This document shows positions 1-7,114 of a stretch of DNA of 13,135 nt, piece by piece. The stretch's first letter is position 1, and each line of letters begins with the position of its first letter. Made by a program: the position numbers and the translations under genes. Origin of the DNA: AP-15 sp035570935. GTDB lineage: Bacteria > Pseudomonadota > Alphaproteobacteria > ATCC43930 > CGMCC-115725. The notes below the pieces were generated by a model. That model made no database searches. It was given only the letters and a program-made list of their open reading frames with translations, and was not told the DNA's origin. The DNA lies in the NCBI GenBank assembly GCA_035570935.1, contig DATMKU010000061.1, positions 1 to 13,135 on the forward strand, written 5' to 3'.

Positions 1-137
1 GGCCTCCGGGAAGAGCATCTTCTTACCTATTCGGCGCTCCTACTGAGAATGCCACGCCGGTCCCAATAAAGTCGGGGCGTTCGCCAACTTGATCGTGCGG
101 TGATCTATGCACTGGGTCCAGGTTCAACCAAAGCCCA

Positions 138-157
138 GCACGATCCGCTGATCGTGC
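138..157. repeat. perfect inverted repeat (8+8, loop 4) with a nearby third copy
   Basis: GCACGATC (138-145), loop CGCT, GATCGTGC (150-157). The same octamer GATCGTGC occurs again in direct orientation at 91-98. The hairpin lies just beyond the point where transposase similarity ends, so it may belong to whatever replaced the rest of the element. No T-run follows on either strand, so it does not look like an intrinsic terminator. Confidence 0.5.
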
Positions 158-173
158 CAGGCAAGCGGCAGTC

Positions 174-419
174 ATAGCTGAAGACGAGCCCGCGGATCAG
201 GAACATTTCGGCCAGATCCCGTAGGCTGAGCTTGTAGCGAAGCCGCCAGAGCACCACGAGAGCAATGACATCACTCGGGTATTGGGCTCGGTTCAGGAGG
301 CCGGCGCTCCGCTCGTTGAACTGCTTGCCGCAGTTACCGCAGCGGAACCGGCGATAGCCTTGCGCCGTGCGCTCAGACCGATGCCTGACGGCCGTTGATC
401 GACATGCCGGGCACCGCAT
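174..419 (-). pseudogene. IS6-type transposase, N-terminal remnant
   Basis: The first 82 codons read as the start of an IS6-family (IS26/IS240-like) transposase. There is a Cys-x2-Cys (MRCPAC) and a second Cys-x2-Cys (CGNCGKQFNERS) forming the usual N-terminal zinc-ribbon-like region, then the family stretches LNRAQYPSDVIALVV and YKLSLRDLAEMFLIRG. Similarity stops after the residues LVFSY. The frame then runs on into unrelated sequence to a stop near 105, so the DDE catalytic domain is absent. A G-rich stretch just upstream of the ATG could be its ribosome site. The family name rests on recalled sequence character. It is a dead fragment unless the rest lies elsewhere. Confidence 0.72.
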
Positions 420-434
420 CCCGCTTCATCCCCC

Positions 435-542
435 TTAAACGAGCAGCAGCGTACCCCACGACGACTGGTATCCGCCAGCTGGCGCAAGTGCTGACAGAAC
501 CTGTAACAATAGCTCAAGCCGGCTGAACTCCTGCTTGCTCAT
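435..542 (-). pseudogene. possible ISNCY-type transposase start, remnant
   Basis: Reading the minus strand from the ATG at 542 gives MSKQEFSRLELLLQV, which resembles the opening of ISNCY-family transposases. After about 15 codons the resemblance is lost, consistent with small indels, and the frame stops at 435 after 35 codons. It lies immediately upstream of, and in the same orientation as, the IS6-type remnant, which suggests successive insertions into one decaying site. The match is short and made from memory, so the family name is tentative. It could also be chance. Confidence 0.4.
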
Positions 543-995
543 CGACACCACCGCCACCGCACACCTCCCAAGACCCCGCGCTCAGGGGGAGTGGCGGCCG
601 CATGATCATCATCGAGAGCTTCGGGCGTGGCGGCGCACCGCGCGCCCCGCCCTTGCCCAAAGCCGGGCTCGGCACCGCGATGCCATGACGCTCGTCACCA
701 CTTCATCGTACTGCACACCTGCCGGGGAACCTCGCTTCCGGCCTTGCACCATTGTCGCCCCGCCGCCTCCCAAGCCACCCCTTACGCCCTCAATCAGGCC
801 AAGATCGCCCTCTCGACCGCCGCCGCGGCGACAGTCCCGTCATCGCAATCGTCGATCCGACGGCAACTACGCCGGCCAGCGCATCCCCTACTCAAGCCGT
901 CGCCCGGCCAAATTCCCTTAGAGGGCGACCGCCCACACGGCGGCCCGCGGGTTCCTTCCTGGGAGGCTTTCGGACGTCGGCCCTCAGAGCGCACA
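543..995. other. intergenic stretch without a supportable gene
   Basis: This stretch lies between the transposase debris and the end of the receptor gene. Open frames crossing it are rich in Arg, Pro and Ser with no recognisable motif, typical of spurious frames in GC-rich DNA. A short inverted repeat GGGCG/CGCCC near 922-933 is the only hairpin noted downstream of the receptor gene. It lacks a T-run, so no confident terminator can be named. Confidence 0.6.
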
Positions 996-2963
996 CTAAT
1001 AGCTACGACGGGCCGGTATCCGAAACCCTTCACCAGGAGCAGCCGATGTTGCGGCTTGTTGCGGCCAGATCACGTCGGCGGGTGCGTTCTCTTTGGCGCG
1101 CGCGGACCGCTCGACCTGGCCGCGCGATTGCTCGGCCAGGCGCGACAAATCGATTATCGTCGAGGTGATCTCCTCGGCGGCCGTCGCGTTCGACTGGGCG
1201 ATGCGGGTCAAGCCGTCGACGGTCTGATTGGTCTGTGCGACGGTCGCCTGCTGCTCCTCCATAGCGGCGGCGACGGCGGCCGTCAGCGTATCGCTGCGCC
1301 GCACGCTCTCGGAGATCGAGTCCATCTTGCTGCTGACTTCCTCGACCATCGCAACGGCGTTCTGCGATTCCTCCGTCGCAGACCGCACGACCTGTCCGAT
1401 TTCCTGCGCCAGCTCGCCGGAATGATCGGCCAGCTTGCGGACCTCCTCGGCCACGACGGCAAACCCGCGGCTGTGCTCGCCGGCCCGCGCCGCCTCGATT
1501 GCGGCATTGAGCGCCAGAATCTGCGTCTGATCGGCGATCCGCGAGATGGACTGGGCCATTTTCTCGACCTGCTTCGCGTTCTCGGCGGAGCCCTTGACGA
1601 CGTCCGCCGTCGCGCGCATGCGCTCGCGTCCTTCGTTCATCTGCTGGGCTATGCTCGCTGACAGCTCGTGCGCGCGCTGCGTGCTGCCGCTCACGTCAGT
1701 GATCGCCGCCGTACTCTGTTTGACCGCCACGGCGACCTGGCGCAGCGCCTCGAGCTGGTCGTTGGCGCCTTCCGAGACTTGCCCGACCGCGCTGCTCGCC
1801 TGGCTCGTCGCAAGCGCGATCTGGCGCGTCGAGGCGATGACCTGGTCGGCGAGCCGCGCCAGCTCAATCGCGTCCTGCTTGAAGACTTCGACGTCCTTCG
1901 CCATTACGCCGACCTCGTCCCTGCGGTCGATGTCCGGCACGGCGACGCCGAGGTCGCCGAGGGCGAGCGCGTGCATCGTCTGGTGGAGCCGGTAGAGCGG
2001 CCGGCTGATCGAGCCGGCGATCGCCCAGGCGAGCGCGAGGGACCCGAGGAACACGACGCACACGAGCGCGAGGCTCCACGCCATGCTGTTGTTGAGGCTC
2101 GCGATGCGGGCCCTCACGAGATGGTCGAGTTCTTTAAGCGCGGCTTCCCAGAAGACGCTCGCCGATTGCTGTAGCGCTTGCGCGGCGTTTCTCAGCGCTT
2201 CGGTTGTGGGCCGCGGCGCGCCCGGCGACGCGAGCCCGTCGAGCAGCTGCATATAGGCCGCCCCGCGGTTCGCCACCTCGGCATAGGGGGTGTCGAGCGC
2301 CGGCTTCATCGTCCCGTCGCGGTTGCCGCGCTGGCCCGCAGTAAGATCGGCGTCGACCGCGTTGAGCACCGCCGCGAGCTCTCCTTTTCGGGTGAGGAAC
2401 TGGACGGTCACTTCCGGGCTCGGATGATCGCTCGCGGCGATCGCCAGGGCAGCGCTGAGCGCGCGCGTCGCGGCCACGACGAGCGCCGGTATCTTCTCCG
2501 TTACGAGATCCTGGACGTAGAAGCTATCGAGGACCGGATCGAGGGTCAGATTGGAGCCGTCCGCCACCCTCGAAATGTGGTCGAGGACGGCGCTGAACGC
2601 GGGCTCGTAGGCCATGATCGTGCTGCCTTTCGGCAATCGCTGCGCGTCGCGCACGGCTTCGGCAGCCTTGGCTGCGGCGGCCGCCGAATCGACCCCTTCG
2701 GCGTCGAACCTCAGAACACCGGCCTGCGCGCTGGCCAAGTCAGCGGACGAGCCCGAACCGTAGGCGAGTGCGACGACGTGCTCGAGCTCGGTCTTGAGCG
2801 CGGCGATATAAGCGATGCCTTGCAGCTCCCTTGCTGCAAAGCTGACGTCTTTTTCGGTATGGGCGACCAAAAGGAAGATCAGAAAACCGATCGGCAGTAG
2901 GAACGCGGAGCAGAGCAGCGCGAGCTTGTGCTGAATTTTCAGTCTGTTGATCAGGCGCCTCAT
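996..2963 (-). CDS. methyl-accepting chemotaxis protein with large helical periplasmic sensor domain
   Basis: A 655-residue transmembrane chemoreceptor, presumably the input for the adjacent che genes. Residues 13-33 form the first membrane helix. Residues 36-294 are an almost entirely helical periplasmic domain with the motifs ELQGIAY (46-52) and SNLTLDP..LDSFY (137-149), which also occur in other large helical sensor domains. Residues 296-316 are the second membrane helix, followed by a HAMP domain (about 317-370). The cytoplasmic coiled-coil signalling domain runs about 371-620, with the CheA/CheW-contacting hairpin at 475-515 (IADQT..LALNAAIEAARAGE, then FAVVAEEVRKLA). The tail has no NWETF-like CheR tether. 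I chose the ATG at 2963 because GAGGA lies 8 bases upstream and the product then begins just before the membrane helix. A longer frame to 3074 adds 37 unlikely residues. The ligand is unknown. Confidence 0.93.
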   Translation of the reverse strand: MRRLINRLKIQHKLALLCSAFLLPIGFLIFLLVAHTEKDVSFAARELQGIAYIAALKTELEHVVALAYGSGSSADLASAQAGVLRFDAEGVDSAAAAAKAAEAVRDAQRLPKGSTIMAYEPAFSAVLDHISRVADGSNLTLDPVLDSFYVQDLVTEKIPALVVAATRALSAALAIAASDHPSPEVTVQFLTRKGELAAVLNAVDADLTAGQRGNRDGTMKPALDTPYAEVANRGAAYMQLLDGLASPGAPRPTTEALRNAAQALQQSASVFWEAALKELDHLVRARIASLNNSMAWSLALVCVVFLGSLALAWAIAGSISRPLYRLHQTMHALALGDLGVAVPDIDRRDEVGVMAKDVEVFKQDAIELARLADQVIASTRQIALATSQASSAVGQVSEGANDQLEALRQVAVAVKQSTAAITDVSGSTQRAHELSASIAQQMNEGRERMRATADVVKGSAENAKQVEKMAQSISRIADQTQILALNAAIEAARAGEHSRGFAVVAEEVRKLADHSGELAQEIGQVVRSATEESQNAVAMVEEVSSKMDSISESVRRSDTLTAAVAAAMEEQQATVAQTNQTVDGLTRIAQSNATAAEEITSTIIDLSRLAEQSRGQVERSARAKENAPADVIWPQQAATSAAPGEGFRIPARRSY

Positions 2964-2971
2964 GGGCCGAT

Positions 2972-2976
2972 TCCTC
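2972..2976 (-). promoter_or_regulatory. ribosome binding site of the receptor gene
   Basis: On the minus strand GAGGA stands 8 bases before the ATG at 2963. It decides the start against ATGs at 2981 (GGAAG only 2 bases away) and 3074. Confidence 0.6.
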
Positions 2977-3256
2977 AACATTCTTCCAAGACCGGATAGC
3001 GGTGCAGTGTGGCCGTCCGGCATGCCGCCGGTCTCCCTCCGCGTGACGGTGTCCTTCCCCCGGCCGGTCAACACAACTCGCAGCGCAGGGTAATCGCTAC
3101 ACGGCTACGCCGCCGCCGGCAAAGGCGCCGGGCGCCGAGCCCGCAAGTCGAAGCCGATCCGGAGCGGAGAATCATTCGGCTGCCGATTCGCCGCTGATGT
3201 CGGGAAGCGCCCGTTCGCCTATATTAGCGATTTCGGACACTGAAGCGACATTTCGC

Positions 3257-3261
3257 GGGAG
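3257..3261 (+). promoter_or_regulatory. ribosome binding site of cheR
   Basis: GGGAG lies 10 bases before the ATG at 3272. The upstream in-frame ATG at 3197 has no comparable site, so this favours the shorter CheR. Confidence 0.45.
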
Positions 3262-3271
3262 CCGTGTTCGC

Positions 3272-4249
3272 ATGGACAAGCGGGTGCGCGCACAGCAGGC
3301 GGCGGCCGTCGAGGGCGAGGCTTCGAGCACGCAGGCGGCGGCGCGGCCGCCCCTCGCTGACCCGCGGCGAGGGCTGCTGCAGCGGCTGAGCCTCGATGTC
3401 GAGCGCATCGCCGGGATCGAAATCACCGGCCCCATTCAGAGCAAGCTCGCGCGAGTGCTCGGCTCGATCGATCTCGCCGAGCTCGAGGCCTGGGTCGCTC
3501 GGCTGCACCTGCTGCCAGCGCACGATCCGGAATGGCTCAGCCTTATCGAAAGCCTGACGGTCCACGAGACCTATTTTTATCGCGACCGCGCGCAGCTCGA
3601 TTTCCTGGGGAGCGAGATCCTGCCCGAGATCATCGTTGCGGCGGCGGCGAGCGGGCGCTGCCGGCTGCGCCTGTGGTCAGCCGGCTGTGCCACCGGCGAG
3701 GAGGCGTACACGCTCGCGGTGCTGGGGCTGCTGGCGCTGTGCGATGCCGGCTATGCCGAGGAGCGGGCAGATCGCGGGATCGAATGCCGGCCGCCCTGGA
3801 CGCTGGAGGTGCTCGGCACCGAGATCTCCCGGCTCGTTCTTGTGCAGGCTCGGGCCGCCGTTTACCCTATGACTGGCGTCGGTGCCTTTCGCGATCTGCC
3901 GCGCCGGCTGGAACGCTTCTTTCCGCCGCTGCCGAGGGCTGAGGAGAAGCCCGATATCGAGCTGCGCGGCGTCCACCCAGCCGTGCGCCGCCATATCTCC
4001 TTCGAGCAGTTCAACCTGATGTCGCGCCTGCCGCCAGCCACCGGCTTCGATGTCGTGCTCTGCCGCAATGTATTAATCTATTTGAGCGCAGCGGCGCGGC
4101 GCCACGTGCATGGCGTGCTGAAGCAGGCGTTGCGCCCGGGCGGCTTTCTGCTGCTCGGCCCGACCGATGTTCCGGCCGAGCCGGCCCTGTTCACGACCTG
4201 CTGGGGCAACGGGGCGGCGGCCTATGTGCTGAAGTTGGCACATGCCTGA
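3272..4249 (+). CDS. cheR: chemotaxis protein methyltransferase CheR
   Basis: S-adenosylmethionine-dependent methyltransferase that methylates glutamates on the receptor signalling domain for adaptation. With the start at 3272 it has 325 residues. A low-complexity leader (1-35) is followed by the helical N-terminal domain (about 36-110) with the CheR signature VHETYFYRD (97-105). The Rossmann-type catalytic domain then carries the SAM-binding loop SAGCATGEEAYTLA (136-149), the acidic LGTEIS (181-186) and the late motif FDVVLCRNVLIYL (259-271), followed by RPGGFLLLG. There is no C-terminal TPR extension. The frame can begin 25 codons earlier at 3197, but the ATG at 3272 has the better ribosome site and lies downstream of a possible -10 element. 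Its stop overlaps the next gene by 8 bases. The receptor lacks a CheR-binding tail, so methylation is probably direct. Confidence 0.93.
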   Translation: MDKRVRAQQAAAVEGEASSTQAAARPPLADPRRGLLQRLSLDVERIAGIEITGPIQSKLARVLGSIDLAELEAWVARLHLLPAHDPEWLSLIESLTVHETYFYRDRAQLDFLGSEILPEIIVAAAASGRCRLRLWSAGCATGEEAYTLAVLGLLALCDAGYAEERADRGIECRPPWTLEVLGTEISRLVLVQARAAVYPMTGVGAFRDLPRRLERFFPPLPRAEEKPDIELRGVHPAVRRHISFEQFNLMSRLPPATGFDVVLCRNVLIYLSAAARRHVHGVLKQALRPGGFLLLGPTDVPAEPALFTTCWGNGAAAYVLKLAHA

Positions 4250-5573
4250 GCCCTCGGTCGTCTTCACCCTCGCCGGCGAGCGGCTGCGATTGCCGGTCAA
4301 GAAGGTCGAGCTGATCGCCGTGCCGCCGGCCGTGACCCCCGTTCCGCACGCGCCTGCGACCCTCCTCGGCGCGGGCCAGGTCGGGGGGCAGATCGTGCCG
4401 ATTGTCGACCCGGCGCCGCTCCTTCATTCCCTGCAGGCGCGGCGGCGCTACGACGGAAGCGGCCAGATCGTGCGGGTGCGCAGCGACGGCGGGCGGTTCG
4501 GCGTATGGGTCGACAAGGTGGAAGCCGTGACCGGCGGCGCGCAGACGCCCGGCGGGCCGGACGCCGATGCCGTCGATCTCGCTGCGGACGCCCCTCTCCT
4601 CGATATTGGCGGGCTCGCCGCCACAGGCCTGACGCCGCCGGCGCTCGGTGATGCCGCTGGCAAGGCGGAAGCCGAAAGCGCGATTCCCGCGCCCCCGGCC
4701 CCGCCCGCAGCCGCGGTCGGGTCCTACTTCGTCTTCGAAGTGGCCGGCAGGCGTTTCGAGCTGGCGGCCGAGCACGTGCAGCAACTCGTCGAAACCGTAG
4801 CGTGGACCCGATTTCCGCGCGCGCCGCGCGGCATCAGGGGCGTGGCAGTGCTGCGCGGCGCTGCTCTGCCGCTCGTCTCTCTCGCGACGCTGCTCGGCCT
4901 GCCGGAAGCGGGAGAGGGCGGCCGCTTCGTGGTAGTGGCGATCGACGGCCACCCTTTGCTCCTCGCCGTCGATCGAGTCCTCGGGCTGCGCGTACGCCAG
5001 CGTGGCAACCGCGACGGGTCGAGCGAAGACCGCCGATCCGCCGGCGAGGGCGAGCTGCTCGATCTTGCCGAGGCGATGCCTGACGAGATCCGCCGCATTG
5101 TCGGCGGTCGCGCAGCGAGCGTTGCCGCGACCGACGAGCCGACTCAGCAAAACGGGGCGCAATACCTCGCGATCTCGCTCGCCGGCGAGCAATTCGCGGT
5201 GCCGATCACGGCGGTCGAACGCGTCGTCGGGCCGCGGCCCATATTCGTCCTGCCGCAGCCGCCGGGCGCCGCTATCGACGGCGCTCCGCCAATCGCCGGC
5301 GCGATCGAGTTCTTCGGACGGATCGTGCCGGTGCTGACGCTCGAAAGCCGCCTCGGGCTTCGCAGCGGCGGCGCGGCGCCCGGCGCCTTCATGGTCGTGC
5401 GCGGGACTTGCGCGATTGCCGTCGACCGCATCGTCCGCCTAGTGTCGCTTCGGCCGGAAGAGATCACGCCGCAGCCCGACGAGAACAGCATTCTCGCCGG
5501 CGTGGCGGCGCCGGGCGGCGGCCCCGATCTGCTGCCGATCCTGGCGCCAGGACGGTTATGGGCCGATCGATGA
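4242..5573 (+). CDS. triple-domain CheW coupling protein
   Basis: A 443-residue cytoplasmic protein that reads as three CheW-like domains in series: about 3-125, 160-290 and 305-440, with a Pro/Ala-rich linker at 145-160. Each begins with a strand pattern such as VVFTLAGERLRLPV, YFVFEVAGRRFELA or YLAISLAGEQFAVPI, and has an [IVL]VP/LP-x-[VL] strand in mid-domain. CheW couples receptors to CheA in hexagonal arrays. The usual Arg-Gly before that strand is kept only in domain 2 (LRGAALPLVSL, Arg205). Domain 1 has VGGQIVPIVD and domain 3 FFGRIVPVLT, so the three domains may have different partners. It overlaps cheR by 8 bases and cheB by 16. Domain edges are estimated by eye, and domain 1 is the most divergent. 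Confidence 0.85.
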   Translation: MPEPSVVFTLAGERLRLPVKKVELIAVPPAVTPVPHAPATLLGAGQVGGQIVPIVDPAPLLHSLQARRRYDGSGQIVRVRSDGGRFGVWVDKVEAVTGGAQTPGGPDADAVDLAADAPLLDIGGLAATGLTPPALGDAAGKAEAESAIPAPPAPPAAAVGSYFVFEVAGRRFELAAEHVQQLVETVAWTRFPRAPRGIRGVAVLRGAALPLVSLATLLGLPEAGEGGRFVVVAIDGHPLLLAVDRVLGLRVRQRGNRDGSSEDRRSAGEGELLDLAEAMPDEIRRIVGGRAASVAATDEPTQQNGAQYLAISLAGEQFAVPITAVERVVGPRPIFVLPQPPGAAIDGAPPIAGAIEFFGRIVPVLTLESRLGLRSGGAAPGAFMVVRGTCAIAVDRIVRLVSLRPEEITPQPDENSILAGVAAPGGGPDLLPILAPGRLWADR

Positions 5574-6688
5574 CGAAGGAACGCATCGAGCGGTCGGGGC
5601 GCCCGTTGCGCGTCCTCGTCGTCGACGATCTCGCGTTCATGCGCATGGCGTTACGCCGGATCATCGAGAGCGACGGCGACATGCGCGTCGTCGGCGAAGC
5701 GCGCAACGGCGAGGAGGCGGTCGCTGTCGCTTGCAAGCTGAGGCCGGACGTCGTGACGATGGATGTCGAGATGCCGGTCATGGACGGCATCGTGGCGACG
5801 CGCCGGATCCTCGGGGAGGTCGAGCCGCAGCCGGTCGTCATCATGGTCAGCAGCTACACGCAGGCTGGCGCAGCCGCGACGATGAAGGCACTGCATGTCG
5901 GCGCCGCCGATTTCGTCTCAAAGGAGTCGGCCCTGACGAAGACCGATCTCGGTTACATCGACGCCGAACTGCGCACGAAGATCCGGCTCTGGGCCGGGCG
6001 CCGCCGGCTTCGGCCGGCAGCGCCCGCTCCGCGGGCAGAGACGTCCCCCGATGCACGAGCCGACCGCAGCCTGGCCCGCGTGCCGAGTGGACCGGTCGAT
6101 CTTGTCGCGATCGCCGTATCGACCGGCGGGCCAGTGACGCTCGCGAGGTTTCTGCAGGCGCTCGGCCCCATCGCGCCGCCGATCGTCGTCGCCCAGCACA
6201 TCCCGCAATTCTTTACTGCCGGGCTCGCCCACTCGCTGAGCGAGGATACCGGGCTTGTCGTGCGCGAAGGCGCAGAACGTGGTCCGATCGTTGCCGGCGA
6301 GGTGACCATCCTGCCCGGCGGCCGGGACGCGCTCGTCGCGCTGCGCCGCGGCGGCGGTTTCGAATTGCGGCTTACGCGGTCCGACGCGGCGGCGCATCCC
6401 TCGGCCGACCTGCTGTTCGAATCGGCGGCGATGGCGGCGCGCCAGCCCGTTGCCGTTGTCCTGACTGGCATGGGCAACGACGGGAGCCGCGGCGCGGCGG
6501 CCTTCGCGCGCCGCAACCTTCCGGTACTGGTGCAGCGCCCCGATACCTGTATTGTCGGCGGTATGCCGGGGGCGGCCATCGAGGCCGGCGTCGCCAGCGA
6601 GTCGCTGACGCTGGAAGAGATCGCTCGCCGATTGCGTCAGTGGACCCCCCGATCGCCTCCCAATCGCGAAATGGCCAATCCGAGATGA
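5558..6688 (+). CDS. cheB: chemotaxis response regulator protein-glutamate methylesterase CheB
   Basis: A 376-residue enzyme that removes methyl groups from receptors when phosphorylated by CheA. The receiver domain (about 17-135) has the acidic pair Asp23-Asp24, the phospho-acceptor Asp69 (VVTMDVEMP), Ser98/Ser99 and Lys122. That lysine is followed by Glu (SKES), not the usual Pro. After an Ala/Pro linker the methylesterase domain (about 180-365) has the triad Ser188 (IAVSTGGP), His214 (VAQHIPQFF) and Asp308 (TGMGNDGS), with His280 in AHPSADLLF and the late VGGMPGAAIEAG. In the family's APGxxH motif the His is replaced (LPGGRD). The ATG at 5558 has AGGA 5 bases upstream. An alternative ATG at 5570 would overlap the previous stop as ATGA. 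The gene ends in an ATGA overlap with the next one. Confidence 0.94.
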   Translation: MGRSMTKERIERSGRPLRVLVVDDLAFMRMALRRIIESDGDMRVVGEARNGEEAVAVACKLRPDVVTMDVEMPVMDGIVATRRILGEVEPQPVVIMVSSYTQAGAAATMKALHVGAADFVSKESALTKTDLGYIDAELRTKIRLWAGRRRLRPAAPAPRAETSPDARADRSLARVPSGPVDLVAIAVSTGGPVTLARFLQALGPIAPPIVVAQHIPQFFTAGLAHSLSEDTGLVVREGAERGPIVAGEVTILPGGRDALVALRRGGGFELRLTRSDAAAHPSADLLFESAAMAARQPVAVVLTGMGNDGSRGAAAFARRNLPVLVQRPDTCIVGGMPGAAIEAGVASESLTLEEIARRLRQWTPRSPPNREMANPR

Positions 6689-7107
6689 GCACGAAAAAGA
6701 TCCTTGTCGTCGACGATTCGCTGATCATGCGCACGATCATCAAGGACATCGTCGCGAGCGATCCCGAACTCGAAGTCGTCGGCTTTGCCGAGAACGGCAA
6801 GGTCGGGCTGCAGCGGGTCCGCGAACTGAAGCCCGACGCGATCCTGCTGGATCTCGAAATGCCGGAAATGTCGGGCCTTGAGATGTTGAAGCGGCTGATG
6901 CTGCTCAGCCGGGCGAAGGTGATCGTCGTCTCCTCGGTCGGACAGACTGGATCGCCGCAGGCTATGGAAGCTCGCCGACTCGGCGCCGTCGACGTGATCG
7001 CCAAGCCCTCCGGCGCGATGAGCCTCGACTTGCAGGACAAAAAGGGACACGAGATCGTGCAAGCGCTACGCCGCGCGTTGGCTCTCGCCCCCGGCCCCGG
7101 CGCCTGA
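6685..7107 (+). CDS. CheY-like single-domain response regulator
   Basis: A 140-residue stand-alone receiver with acidic Asp10-Asp11, phospho-acceptor Asp56 (AILLDLEMP), Ser83/Ser84 and Lys107 followed by Pro. No output domain follows. It is the obvious phosphoryl acceptor from the neighbouring CheA. The body and tail (SSVGQTGS, AVDVIAKPSGAMSLDL) look like the receiver half of CheB proteins rather than a flagellar-motor CheY, and it is longer than the roughly 120-130 residues usual for CheY. It starts at the ATGA overlap with cheB; the frame is open far upstream, but that part is the shadow of cheB. It could be an output regulator acting on the cyclase or another target, or a phosphate sink; the sequence does not decide. 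Confidence 0.92.
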   Translation: MSTKKILVVDDSLIMRTIIKDIVASDPELEVVGFAENGKVGLQRVRELKPDAILLDLEMPEMSGLEMLKRLMLLSRAKVIVVSSVGQTGSPQAMEARRLGAVDVIAKPSGAMSLDLQDKKGHEIVQALRRALALAPGPGA

Positions 7108-7114
7108 GCTGCCG

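Larger units (their letters stand above)
2964..3271. promoter_or_regulatory. divergent mcp / cheR intergenic region
   Basis: About 308 bases separate the two divergent starts and must hold both promoters. On the plus strand TATATT at 3220-3225, in an A/T-rich island within GC-rich DNA, could be a -10 element for the che operon; no good -35 lies at the usual distance. On the minus strand TTGACC (plus 3066-3071) resembles a -35 for the receptor gene, without a clear -10. No operator-like repeat is obvious. Both promoter assignments are weak. Confidence 0.35.

Noticed and set aside
627..1661. 344-codon plus-strand open frame
   Set aside because: It is antisense to the receptor gene, Arg/Leu/Gly-rich and without motifs; the minus-strand frame has a full MCP signalling domain.
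4191..5192. 333-codon minus-strand open frame opposite the triple cheW
   Set aside because: Composition is typical of antisense frames in GC-rich DNA, no family motif, and it opposes a clear operon gene.
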